A DNA stretch of 64,000 nt from Trichomonas vaginalis G3 (Eukaryota > Parabasalia > Trichomonadida > Trichomonadidae). Positions 48,563 through 58,705 of the stretch are shown here, piece by piece (within the stretch, counting starts at the first letter, position 1; each line of letters opens with the position of its first letter). The notes under the pieces are model-generated. The model had not been told where the DNA came from and did no database searches. It saw nothing but the letters and a program-made list of their open reading frames with translations. The DNA is taken from positions 15,450,392-15,514,391 of the forward strand of contig NC_067203.1 in the NCBI RefSeq assembly GCF_026262505.1, given 5' to 3'. The position numbers and the translations under genes were made by a program.

Positions 48563-48847
48563 ATTTCACACGAATTTTAGCAAAAACAACCTTATTACAA
48601 TAGAATATTTATAAAATCCGAAATAGGTCTCAAAAACTGACACATCTCAAAGTTGTTACAAAGTATGTCAGCTTCATAACAATTAACAAATGGAGACGAA
48701 TATTTCTTTAGCAACATTAAGCCAATTGAAGTATTCAAATACCCTAGCCAAGCTTCAAAAATTATATGGAATGTTAATTCCAATAATATTTTACAAACAT
48801 CATCACAAATCAATGATCTCATTAAAAATAACAAAATACCTATCCAA

Positions 48848-51800
48848 ATGGCACTTTGTTTGATTGACAATTTATCGAAAATTCGTGTTAAAGAAATTGA
48901 ATTATTTGCGGAACTTTATCAAAAGATTTCAAACGAATTTTCATTCATCATTAAACCGAATAATGAGAGATTAGCAACAATTTTACATTATAAAGGTCTC
49001 AGATTCGAAAATTTCGTTGCAAAATTAACCCAAGAAGAAATTCTCAATTTATATTCAACAGAGACACCTTTATTCTACATTGCATGGGATAAAGTTGATG
49101 ACCTTAAGAACAAATTCCCAAATCTTGAACTTGCCAAGAAAATAAATGATGAAATCACTCCACTTGATTGTGCAATTAAATACGGCTCAGAATTATGTTT
49201 CAATTACCTTAAGAACATTGGTGCCAAATACACATATCAGTCCATAAAATATGCTGTTCAAGGCTCAAATACAAACATTTTTATGCAAATGTTAGAAGAA
49301 GGTAAATCATATGATAAAATGATTAATACAGCATTGGATAATCGAAACTATGAAATTGCTGAGTACCTTAAATCACATTATGGACAAGAACCTGATTCAA
49401 TAGCAGAAAGCATGTATTTCGGAAATTATGATGTTGCTTCTTATTTACTTTCTCTTGGATGCAATCTCAACAATACTTACATCATTTTTCTTTTAATGTC
49501 TATCATCGTTTTACCGTATTATTTTTCTATTGGTGCTCTTCATTGCTTTTTGCAATTCTCTTTATATTCATCTTTATCATTGTTTTATGAAATTCTCTTT
49601 CTTTTCATATTTATCATTGTTTTATGAAATTCTCTTTCTTTTCATATTTATCATTGTTTTATGGAATTCTCTTTATATTCATATATATCATTGTTTTATA
49701 CAATTCTTTTTCTTTTCATATTGATCATTGTTTTATACAATTCTCTTGATATTAATGAATGCGCTCTTAGTATTGCAGTCAAAGCCAATTCTATGGAAAT
49801 CGTCCAATTCTTAGTAGAACATGGTGCTGATGTTAACTTGAAACTTATTCTCTTTCTTCTCATATCTATCATTCTTTTATGGTATTCTATTTCTTTTCAA
49901 ATTTATTATTGTTTTATCAAATTCTCTTTCTTTTCATATCAATCATTACTTTATAGAATTTTCTTTCTTCTCATGTTTATCATTTGTTTATATAATTATT
50001 TTTCTTTTCATATTTATCACTTTTTTATGGTATTCATTTTCTTTTCATATTTATCAATGCTTTATTACAATCTCTTTCTTTTCATATTTATCATTATTTT
50101 ATGGCATTCTCTTTCTTTTCATATTTATCATTATTTTATTACAATCTCTTTCTTTTCATATTTACTATTCTTTTATTGGATTCTCCTTCTCTACATATTT
50201 ATCACTGTTTAATGAAATTCTCTCAATATTAATGAATGCCCTCTTAGTTTTGCAGTCAAAGCAAATTCAACAGAAATTGCCAAATTCTTAGTTGAACATG
50301 GTGCTGATGTTAACACGAAACTTATTCTCTTTCTTTTCATATTTATCATTGTTTTATATAATTCTCTTTCTGTTCATATCTATTATTGTTTTATAACATT
50401 CTCTTTCATTTCATATCTATCATTGTTTTAAAGAATTTTCCTTTTTTTCATATTTATTAATGATTTATGGAATTATTTTTCTTTTCATATCTATCATTAT
50501 TGAATTGCATTTTATATCTTTTTATATTTATCATATTTTTATACAATTCTCTTTCTTTTCATATCAATCATTGTTTTATATAATTCTCTTTCTTTTTATG
50601 TTTATCATGTTTTTATAGAATTTTCTTTCCTTTCATATTTATCGTTGTTTTTTGATATATTGTTTACTTTCATATTCTTTAATGTTTTATGGAATTTCCT
50701 TTCTTTTCATATTTATTGTTGTTTTATAACATTATATATCTTTTTATACTACTCTCTTTCCTTTCATATCTTTCATTGTTTTATGACATTATCTTAACTT
50801 TCATTTTAATTATTATTTTATGAAATCTTCTTTCTTTTCATCTCTATCATTATTTTATTACATTAATTATCTATTCATATTTATCTTTTACTTTTCGTAT
50901 TTACCATTGCTTTATTACATTCTCTTTCTTTTCATATCTATAATTGTTTTATGAAATTATCTCGCTATTAATGAAACCCCGTTTTCCCATGCAATCAAAG
51001 CAAATTCCGCAGAAACTGTCAAATTCTTAGTTGAACATGGTGCTAATGTTAACATGAAACTCATTCTTTTTCTTTTCACATTAATCATTGATTTATAACA
51101 TTTTCTTTCCTTTCATATTTATCATTGAATTACCAAATTCCCTTATGTTTCATATACACCATTGTTTCAAACAATTCTCTTCTTATTCATATCTATCTTT
51201 AATTTAGAATGCTTTCTTTCATTTTATATTTATCATTGGATTATGGAATTATTTTTCGTTTCATATTTCTCATAGAATTATAGAATCTTCTTTCTTTTCA
51301 TATCTATCATTGTTTAATGGAATTCGTTTTTCTTTTATATTTCTCACTTCTTAATATCTTTTATTGTTTTATGGAATTATCTTTCTTTTCATATTTATCA
51401 TTGTTTTATATCATTCTCTTTCTTTCTATGCTTATCATATTTTTATGAAATTCTTTTTCTTTCCATGTTTATCATTATTTAATACCATAATGTATCTTTT
51501 TATATTTATCATATATTTATGATATTCTCTTTTTTTTTCATATTTATTAATGCTTTATACAATTCTTTTTCTTTTCACATTTATTATTGTTTTAGAGAAT
51601 TTTCTTTCTTTCCATATTTATCATTACTATATAGCATTCTATTTCTTTTCATATTTGCAATAGTATTATGAAATTTTTATTCATTCCATATCAATCATTG
51701 CTTTATGAAGTTTACTTGATTGTAATGAATGCCCTCTTTCTTTTGCAATCAAAGCAAATTCAATTGAGATTGTCGAATTACTAGTTCAACATGGCGCTGA

Positions 51801-52498
51801 TGTTAACACGAAACTCATTCTCTTTCCCATAATATTTCTCATTGTTTTAAATAATTCTCTTTCTTTTGATATTTATCATTGTTTAAAACAATTTACTCTC
51901 TTTCCATATCATTCATAGTTTTATCACATTGTCTTTCTTTTCATATTTTTAATCAATTTATCACATTCTTTTATTTTATATATTTATCATTTTTTTAAAC
52001 AATTCATTCACTTCTCATAGGATTAATCATTGTTTTATTACATAATCCATCCTTTCATGTTTGCCTTTTTCTTATGGAATTCTTTTTCTTTTCAAATTAA
52101 TTATTGTTTTATGCCATTATCTTTCTTTTCATATTTATTATTGCTTTAGACAATTCCTTTTCTTTCCATGTTTTTCATAACTTTAGACAATTATTTTTCT
52201 ATTCATACAATTCTATATCTTTTCATATATGTCATCATTTTATGAAATACTTTTTCTTTTCATATCAATCATCGTTTTATGAAATACTTTTTCTTTTCAT
52301 ATCAATCATTGGTTTGCAATATTCTTTTCCTTTTCATATTTATCATTGTATTATGGAATTTTTATTTGTTCCATATCAATCATTGTTTTATGAAATTCTC
52401 TCGATTTTAATGAATGCCCTCTTAATCTTGCAATCAAAGCAAATTCAACTGAAATTGTAGAATTCTTAAAGAAACATGGTGCTAAGAAAATCAAATAA
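48848..52498 (+). CDS. DUF3447/ankyrin gene interrupted by minisatellite arrays
   Basis: The N-terminal part (about 210 codons from 48848) is a trichomonad ankyrin-family domain (MALCLIDNLSKIRVKEIELF, later ITPLDCAIKYGSELCFNYL and IAESMYFGNYDVASYLLS). Family-like open sequence without an ATG reaches back to about 48681, where the frame stops, so the 5' end may be decayed. Then follow five ankyrin units at 49748-49846, 50225-50323, 50964-51062, 51718-51816 and 52403-52498. The first four are exactly 33 codons, and the last is 31 codons plus a natural TAA. All have the pattern NECPLS.AVKANS.EIV.FL and end in HGADVNTKL. Each unit is preceded by a 37-bp repeat array. Read straight through, the frame first stops at TGA 49625-49627. 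Without the arrays the units would form one continuous frame. No GT-AG or trichomonad branch/acceptor motif is visible at the junctions. Confidence 0.6.
49481..49747 (+). repeat. 37-bp minisatellite array 1 (267 bp)
   Basis: Exactly seven 37-bp units plus the first 8 bases of an eighth. A typical unit starts ATTCTCTTTCTTTTC and ends TTGTTTTATGGA. The first two units are the most divergent. Read in the ankyrin frame, the array is open except for one TGA where other units have TGG or TAC. The remainder keeps the frame for the next ankyrin unit. Confidence 0.95.
49847..50224 (+). repeat. 37-bp minisatellite array 2 (378 bp)
   Basis: Exactly ten 37-bp units plus 8 bases. The reading frame of the preceding ankyrin unit runs through nearly the whole array and stops at a TAA at 50210-50212. 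The length is a multiple of three. Confidence 0.95.
50324..50963 (+). repeat. 37-bp minisatellite array 3 (640 bp)
   Basis: About 17 units with some length variation. Units are more diverged in the middle (e.g. TTTATATCTTTTTATATT variants). The flanks keep the same register, starting ATTCTCTTTCTTTTC directly after the ankyrin CTT codon. Confidence 0.9.
51063..51717 (+). repeat. 37-bp minisatellite array 4 (655 bp)
   Basis: About 17 to 18 units with indels. Starts ATTCTTTTTCTTTTC after the ankyrin CTC codon and ends just before GATTGTAATGAATGC of the next unit. Confidence 0.9.
51817..52402 (+). repeat. 37-bp minisatellite array 5 (586 bp)
   Basis: About 15 to 16 units with indels. Starts ATTCTCTTTCCCAT and ends ATTCTCTC directly before the last ankyrin unit, which carries the stop. 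Confidence 0.9.
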
Positions 52499-53165
52499 TC
52501 ATTTCTAATGATATTCTATTTTGAATGAAGATAAAACCGTCTTCACGAAATCTACGAATAAACATTCCTTAATATTTCAATAGGATTTTACTATGTTAAT
52601 ATACTCAAATTGAACGGCACTTATAATTATTTTATTATAATGCATTATACATCATCAGATTGATAAAAATACTTTACACCCACAAATACATCAATGAATT
52701 GAAAAAAGTCTTGAGATCACAAATCTTTATTTAAATTTCTATCATTCTTTGGTTCAAATTTTGGATTTGATACTATATTTATAGATCTCAAGTGACTTCT
52801 CTTTCTCTTCGGCAGGTATGCCACCTTCAGCTAAATAAACTTTTATTATATAAGTTCATTACATTAATTGATAAATAAGGCGAGAATCTTCTTATGACTT
52901 ACTTTATTTACCAAAAATAATATCTTTAAATGATGTACAAACGTTAACTAAAATTCGGCGAAAATATTCAATTAGATACCATTTTTGAATTAAACATTGC
53001 AATATTTAGAATTTTTAAAGAGAGAGTATCAAAAGCAGTTTAACATTTATTATCTAATTAGATACATATTAATTACTTCAACTAATTAGATAACTCAAGT
53101 ATTAACACATTTTATGCAATTTATATATAATAAAGTTTATTTTATTTACAATAAAAAATTATATT
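52499..53165. other. convergent intergenic spacer
   Basis: AT-rich 3' flanks of the ankyrin and DEAD-box genes. A short direct and inverted TAATTAGATA pattern lies near 53055-53090. No gene seen. Confidence 0.4.
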
Positions 53166-56100
53166 TTAATAGTCCGAACTCAAGAAATCAGGGACATCCT
53201 GCTCAGCTCTCTTTAAGTATTCAATCAAATCACTTCTTATAGCACTGTTTTTGTTGTCGTCATATAAAGAAATTGCGACACCAGTTGCACCAGCTCTTCC
53301 TGTTCTTCCAATTCTGTTGACGTATTCGTTGAATTGATCTTTGATTTCCATCTGAATAACGTAATTTACGTCTAATTCGACACCTCTAGACATCAAATTT
53401 GTTGAGATAAGTGCACAAGGCTCTTTCATTTCCGCGAACTTCTTCATTGTAGCATTTCTCTCTTCAGGAGGCAGTCTTGAATATATTGGCATGCATTTAA
53501 TGACCTTTTCCATGTTCAATATATCACAAGTTTTATCAATTTTGTCTGATGTATTGACAAAAATCAAAATTTTGATTCTGTCAGATTTCGAATCTGCAAG
53601 GATTTTCTTGATGATTTCCTCGACTTGTATTATTGGATTTCCTTCTTTCCTTATGATGATCTGTTTGATATCCTTGTTGACTGTCAGTTCGAATGCGTCG
53701 ACAACTATTTTGATGTAATTCTTCAAGTATTGTTCGGCCAAATCACGAACTTCATCAATCCAAGAAGCACTCCACATCAAATACTGGCTGTCTATAGGAA
53801 CATGCTTTAAAATGGCTCCTAACTGTTGTTGGTTATCATTCTTCAATATGTTATCTGCTTCATCGATAACAACCATTCCTATTCCATTTAATTTCACAAA
53901 GTTTGATGACATGAAATCAAGTAATCTTCCAAAAGTTGCTATGACTATATCAGCTTTCTTTACAGCGTTAATTTGTTCTCTACGATTTGGAGATGCGTAG
54001 ATTGCAACTGCTTTTATCGGAGAATTCTCAAGGAGCTGGTTTGCTTTGATTTCTATTTGTTGAGCAAGTTCTTTCGTTGGAGCAATAATTAAAACATGTG
54101 GTCCTTCTCTTCCGTTTTGAAGCATCACGTGTTTGATTGCTGGGATGATATAAGAAGCTGTTTTACCTGATCCTGTCTTAGCAATGCCAATGAGGTCTCT
54201 GCCTGCATAAGCAATAGGAATAGCGATCTTTTGGATGTCCGTTGGCTGCGTGTATTCGAGTTTTTTGATGTTTGAAAGAGTGTTTTCGTCCAAGAAATTT
54301 GGAGAGAATTCGAAGAGTGTTTGCGGGCCAGGATTATCAGAAATCAGTTTGATATTGTATGTCTCTGTGAAATCTTTGAATTCTTCGGGAGAAACTTCGG
54401 GCATCGAGATATTCATGTGGGCAATGTCTGGAACTGGATCTTCAACAGGTAAATTCATTATTTGTTCGGCTAATTGACATAATTTGGCATTCATGTCTCG
54501 ATCAATCTTCATAGAATTTGATGATCCGCCGAAACTCATATTTCCGTTATCATTTCCGTTCATATTTCCATTGCCATTACCATTGTAATCGTTACCCATC
54601 ATGTCATCGTTGTCAGGAGGTCCGAAATTGCCATTTCCGTCATCATTCCAGTTATTTCCATTACCGTTTTGATTCCAGTTGTCATTTCCGTTATTGTCCC
54701 AGTTATTACCGTTCATGTTACCATTTCCATTGTCGTTCCAGTTGCCATTACCATTATCGTTCCAATTTCCATTGCCGTTACCGTTCCAATTACCATTGCC
54801 ATTATCATTCCAGTTTCCATTACCATTCCCGTTCCAGTTTCCGTTATCGTTGCCGTTCCAGTTTCCATTTCCGTTATCATTCCAGTTCCCATTGCCATTT
54901 CCATTCCAATTGCCATTACCGTTATTATCCCAATTATTTCCGTTCATGTTATCATTGCTGTTTCTGTTCCAGCCGCCATTTCCATTATCGTTCCAATTCC
55001 TGTTAGAGTTATCATTCCAGTTACCGTTACCATTATCATTCCAATTATTTCCATTCATATTTCCGTTGAAATCTCTGTTTCGATCTCCATTTCCATTATC
55101 GTTCCAATTTCCTTTTCCGTTTCCGTTATCGTTCCAGCCATTTCTATCGTTTCCGTTATCATTTCCATTCCAATTTCCATTTGAATTATCATTCCAGTTT
55201 CCGTTCTGATTTCCGTTCATATTTCCATTACCGTTATCGTTCCAATCGTTTCTACCGTTTCCATTGTCATTCCAGTTGCCGTTTCCATTATCGTTCCAAT
55301 TTCTGTTTTGATTTCCATTCCAGTTGCCATTTCCATTGCCATTCCAATTACCGTTATCGTTGTCAAAGCCATTCCTGTTTTGGTTCCAATTTCCATTATC
55401 ATTCCAATTTCCGTTAGAATTCGAGTTATCGTTCCAACCATTGTTGGAGTTACCGTTCCAATCATTGTAATTTCTGTTTTGGTTTCCGTTCCAGTTATCA
55501 TTATTTCCATTCCATCGATCACTTCTGTTCCAGTTGCCATTTCTGTCATCCCATTGGTCATTTCTGTTCCAGTTTCCATTGGGACCATTTCCATTCCAAT
55601 TATCTCTGTTTTGGTCCCAATTTCCGTTTTGATTCCAGTTTCTGTCGTTCCAATTTTGATTTCCTCTGTCATCCCATCGATTGTAGTTGCCTTGATCATC
55701 ATTTCTGTTCCAATTTCCGTTTCTATCGTTCCAATTTCCATTTCTGTTCCAATCACCATTCTGATTGTCGTAATTCTGCTGATTACCATTCCAATTGTCA
55801 TTACCAACCCAATTTCCGCTTCTATCATCGTTCCATCCTCTGTTTCCGTTTCCATTTGGATTATCATTTCGGAAATTATCATTGGAATTCCAATTATCAT
55901 TGCCATTCCAGTTGGAATTACGATTCTGATTCATATCATCGTTGTAACCTCTTTGATCATTCCAATTTTGGCTTTGATTCCTATTTTCGTTCCAATTGTC
56001 ATTAGAGTTAGTATTTCTGTTAGAATTCCATTGATTTGAATCATTTTGAGGTCCATTTTGATTTTGGTCAGCATTTGGATTCATATTGTCGCCAAAATTC

Positions 56101-56537
56101 GAATTTAGGTTTCCATTTGGAGTATAATTCGAGCTGTTACGATCCTGATCAGATCTGAAATCATTTTGATTTGGCGGATTTTGGTCAAAATTTTGATTCC
56201 AGCCTGATTGTCCTGAATTTGTATTAATCGGTGTATTTCTGTCACTCCCATTTGCTGTATTGCCAAATCCAGAACCATTTCTGGAAGGGGGTTGAAATCC
56301 TTGATTATCGCCCGAATTTTCATAGTTTGAGTTTGCTGGAAAATTTCTTGAAAATGTAGCTGGAGATTCACCCCTTGATGAATAATTTTGAAACCTTGAG
56401 CCTTGAGAATAATTTTGATTATCTTGATTATCGGGATTCATGCGACTATTTTGTTGATAATTAGCGTTACCTTGCCATCCATCTTGAAAATTTGAAGAAT
56501 TGTTTGAGTTTTGCTGATTTTCGTTTGATGGTCGCAT
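53166..56537 (-). CDS. DEAD-box RNA helicase with giant Asn/Gly/Trp N-terminal domain
   Basis: A 1,123-residue protein. Residues 1 to about 665 are low complexity: first Asn/Gln/Ser-rich (1-150), then about 500 residues of short repeats such as NGNWNDNGNGN with regular Trp, plus Arg and Asp. The helicase follows: Q motif (TQPTDIQKIAIP), motif I AKTGSGKT (about 785), Ia APTKELAQQ, DEAD (VIDEADNIL, about 890), motif III SAS (usual SAT), IV ILIFVNTSDK and VI NRIGRTGRAG (about 1069, usual HRIGRTGR). The Ib box is TFGR, not TPGR. It is related to the DDX3/DDX5 class, which unwinds or clamps RNA with ATP. The tail is prion-like and could drive condensation into RNA granules. The repeat DNA is open in several frames on both strands; I regard those as shadows. 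Confidence 0.92.
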   Translation of the reverse strand: MRPSNENQQNSNNSSNFQDGWQGNANYQQNSRMNPDNQDNQNYSQGSRFQNYSSRGESPATFSRNFPANSNYENSGDNQGFQPPSRNGSGFGNTANGSDRNTPINTNSGQSGWNQNFDQNPPNQNDFRSDQDRNSSNYTPNGNLNSNFGDNMNPNADQNQNGPQNDSNQWNSNRNTNSNDNWNENRNQSQNWNDQRGYNDDMNQNRNSNWNGNDNWNSNDNFRNDNPNGNGNRGWNDDRSGNWVGNDNWNGNQQNYDNQNGDWNRNGNWNDRNGNWNRNDDQGNYNRWDDRGNQNWNDRNWNQNGNWDQNRDNWNGNGPNGNWNRNDQWDDRNGNWNRSDRWNGNNDNWNGNQNRNYNDWNGNSNNGWNDNSNSNGNWNDNGNWNQNRNGFDNDNGNWNGNGNGNWNGNQNRNWNDNGNGNWNDNGNGRNDWNDNGNGNMNGNQNGNWNDNSNGNWNGNDNGNDRNGWNDNGNGKGNWNDNGNGDRNRDFNGNMNGNNWNDNGNGNWNDNSNRNWNDNGNGGWNRNSNDNMNGNNWDNNGNGNWNGNGNGNWNDNGNGNWNGNDNGNWNGNGNGNWNDNGNGNWNGNGNGNWNDNGNGNWNDNGNGNMNGNNWDNNGNDNWNQNGNGNNWNDDGNGNFGPPDNDDMMGNDYNGNGNGNMNGNDNGNMSFGGSSNSMKIDRDMNAKLCQLAEQIMNLPVEDPVPDIAHMNISMPEVSPEEFKDFTETYNIKLISDNPGPQTLFEFSPNFLDENTLSNIKKLEYTQPTDIQKIAIPIAYAGRDLIGIAKTGSGKTASYIIPAIKHVMLQNGREGPHVLIIAPTKELAQQIEIKANQLLENSPIKAVAIYASPNRREQINAVKKADIVIATFGRLLDFMSSNFVKLNGIGMVVIDEADNILKNDNQQQLGAILKHVPIDSQYLMWSASWIDEVRDLAEQYLKNYIKIVVDAFELTVNKDIKQIIIRKEGNPIIQVEEIIKKILADSKSDRIKILIFVNTSDKIDKTCDILNMEKVIKCMPIYSRLPPEERNATMKKFAEMKEPCALISTNLMSRGVELDVNYVIQMEIKDQFNEYVNRIGRTGRAGATGVAISLYDDNKNSAIRSDLIEYLKRAEQDVPDFLSSDY
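54550..56000 (-). repeat. coding tandem repeat (Asn-Gly-Asn-Trp)
   Basis: Within the helicase gene, short in-frame units of mostly 18 to 24 bases coding NGNWND- or NRNGNWN-like blocks recur dozens of times. Codons vary (GGA/GGT/GGC, AAC/AAT), so the repeat is older at the DNA level than at the protein level, or is kept by selection on the protein. Confidence 0.85.
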
Positions 56538-57382
56538 ATCAGCTCAACTTTTATAACAAATGTTGATTTACTACATTTTTAATATTATATATTATTATAT
56601 AAGAAGAAAAATGCCTTTATTCAATAGATATCTTTCAAATTTGATCTTCATATTTTATAGATACACTCATGGATGATCATAAGATATGCATCATAACATA
56701 ATATAGGACAAAAATTGAATTATCATATCCTTTTTAGCTCAAATAGTATTAAGTATCTTAGGGAAGATTATTCACATTCAGAAACAAAAATTAGTCAAAT
56801 GAATACAGTGCATACTAATAAGAATGCTTTGCTAACTAATCCTCAGCCACTGTTAGATCAATTTTGCTTATTAAAGAGAGATCAATATATAGATTCATTG
56901 GTGCTTATCCGAAATTAATAAACATCTCTCGACAGGTAAGATTTAAAAAAATGATAAAGTGATTGGATAAATTAAATATCGGATATAATCTTCTCAATGG
57001 AAATAGTAATATAGCAAATATATGATTGTTTAAATAATATTCCGTATGAAAAAACATTTTCCACAACGCTTTTCGATAAATAAGTCTAGCCAATTTAACC
57101 AATATCTTGAATTCGAAATAAATTGCGATTTCACCATATCCAATATGTATATCATGGGAGTTATTGCAAAGGGTTTAAAGCCTCCCATGGTTTACTTAAA
57201 ACAGCCAAATAAAAAACATAAAAATATATGTGTTCTGAAATTTTGAGAAAGTTCTGAATTTAAAAATCAGATAAAAAACTCATGCTCAAGCTATGAAAGA
57301 ATTTCTTTGGAAAATTAAAATAATTAATTCCGTTGTAAGGTAAAGAAAACTTTTTTTATAAATTCAAAACAATATTTTTCAT
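56538..57382. other. divergent intergenic region
   Basis: About 0.85 kb between the divergent helicase and kinase-like genes. Two frames of about 66 codons exist on the plus strand (56715-56918, 57046-57246), but neither has recognisable features and I do not call them genes. AT-rich, no clear repeat. Confidence 0.4.
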
Positions 57383-58435
57383 ATGGCGCAATTTGTTCCT
57401 GAAGGATTTACATTCATTAAGGCTTTGAACAGCGGATTTTTAGGGCCATCATACCTTCTTAAAAAAGATGATAACAATCAACAATACATTTGCAAAAGTT
57501 TTATGAAGTCCGCAATAGGTGATGATGCTGATGTGGACAACTTTGTTCAAATACTAAAGATATCACACCGCTTAAAAGAATCATGTTTTCTCCCATTTCA
57601 CTATATATACGTTATGGATGAATATATTTATGCAGTCCGACCATTCTTTGAGGGTTTAGCCCTTTCAGCGTACATTGCAAACTGTGAATCAGATATTAAC
57701 ATTGCGTATGCACAATGGAAAGTGCTTTGCAGACTTTATCGTCATCTTCATAAACGCAAAATCTCACCGAATTTCATAAAACCAAGTAATATATTTATGG
57801 AAAACGGAAATATTGCATTTATTACGGATATTTATCCTCCTCCACGATCTTTTAACCCCACGATACATCGTTCAAATCCTTTCGACGTAGGCTTTTTATC
57901 TCCCGAATACTTAACAGCAGGATCATTCCCAACTATTAAATCTGATATTTGGTCACTCGGTATATTATTATGGTTCATGGTTACTAAAAAGCTTCCATGG
58001 AACATAAATAATGTTGTGGTCATGCTTAAACAGATACAGAAAGGAACTCCTGATAATATTAATATGCTACCTGTTGAATTTCGAGATATAATTTTTTCAA
58101 CACTCGTTTTGAATCCAGAAAAGCGTACAGATACTCAGACATTAGTACATGCTAGACCAGGAGTTGCTATTCAAGTACAAGATGAACGCCATTCACCAAT
58201 TCTTGGCGCTGCAGACAATGTTCTTAAACCAATGAGGATTTCTCCACCAGGATCTCCAACAAATGCTATGGGTTCGTTCCTTCCTGTGAGACGAAGAAAC
58301 GCTTCCGAAGATACATTATCACAACATGGTGATGAAGCTTCTCCTCATGTTATGACTAATCGTTTCTCAAGAATGGTAAACTTATCTACAAAGAGGAATT
58401 CGTTATTACAAATCTCCCAAGTATTACCAAAATAG
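57383..58435 (+). CDS. protein kinase-like protein, probable pseudokinase
   Basis: A 350-residue protein with a kinase fold over residues 8 to about 265. The glycine loop is weak (LNSGFLGPSYLL). The ATP-binding Lys is in YICKSF (about 38). The catalytic loop reads SPNFIKPSNIF where HRDxKxxN is usual, so the catalytic Asp is Asn while Lys and the metal-binding Asn remain. The DFG triplet is DIY. LSPEYLTAG (APE motif) and SDIWSLGILLW are good. The C-terminal tail (270-350) is basic and Ser-rich with SPPGSP and a RRRNASED site that could be phosphorylated. It is closest in style to CAMK/Ser-Thr kinases of trichomonads. Probably catalytically weak or inactive, and a scaffold. Confidence 0.8.
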   Translation: MAQFVPEGFTFIKALNSGFLGPSYLLKKDDNNQQYICKSFMKSAIGDDADVDNFVQILKISHRLKESCFLPFHYIYVMDEYIYAVRPFFEGLALSAYIANCESDINIAYAQWKVLCRLYRHLHKRKISPNFIKPSNIFMENGNIAFITDIYPPPRSFNPTIHRSNPFDVGFLSPEYLTAGSFPTIKSDIWSLGILLWFMVTKKLPWNINNVVVMLKQIQKGTPDNINMLPVEFRDIIFSTLVLNPEKRTDTQTLVHARPGVAIQVQDERHSPILGAADNVLKPMRISPPGSPTNAMGSFLPVRRRNASEDTLSQHGDEASPHVMTNRFSRMVNLSTKRNSLLQISQVLPK

Positions 58436-58705
58436 AATTATTTAATATGTTGTTTTATAATTTTGTTAAATATTGACTCGTATATTTTGTAATATCATAT
58501 TTTTAGTACCGTCCCTTTTCCACCATCACAAACTTTCCGAGAATAAGCACTAGTGTTAATTTTTCTTGATATAATCTAGCAAATATATTAAAAATAATTT
58601 CAAATTTTACAAAATTGAACAAAATTATAAAAATTCAACACTGCAATACTAGCATATACTAATATTATACAAATAAGAATAAAAATATCGGTAGATTTTT
58701 GGAAA

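Noticed and set aside
49481-52402. Ordinary spliceosomal introns in the ankyrin gene
   Set aside because: The junctions show neither GT-AG borders nor the branch/acceptor block of trichomonad introns. If the arrays are removed, it is not by the standard signals.
54510-56040. Long open frames on the plus strand and in the other minus frames across the Asn/Gly/Trp repeat
   Set aside because: They are shadows of a low-complexity coding repeat that avoids stops in all phases. Their products are monotonous (Ile/Pro/Val or Phe/Pro/Leu runs) and the helicase frame is the only one that continues into a real domain.
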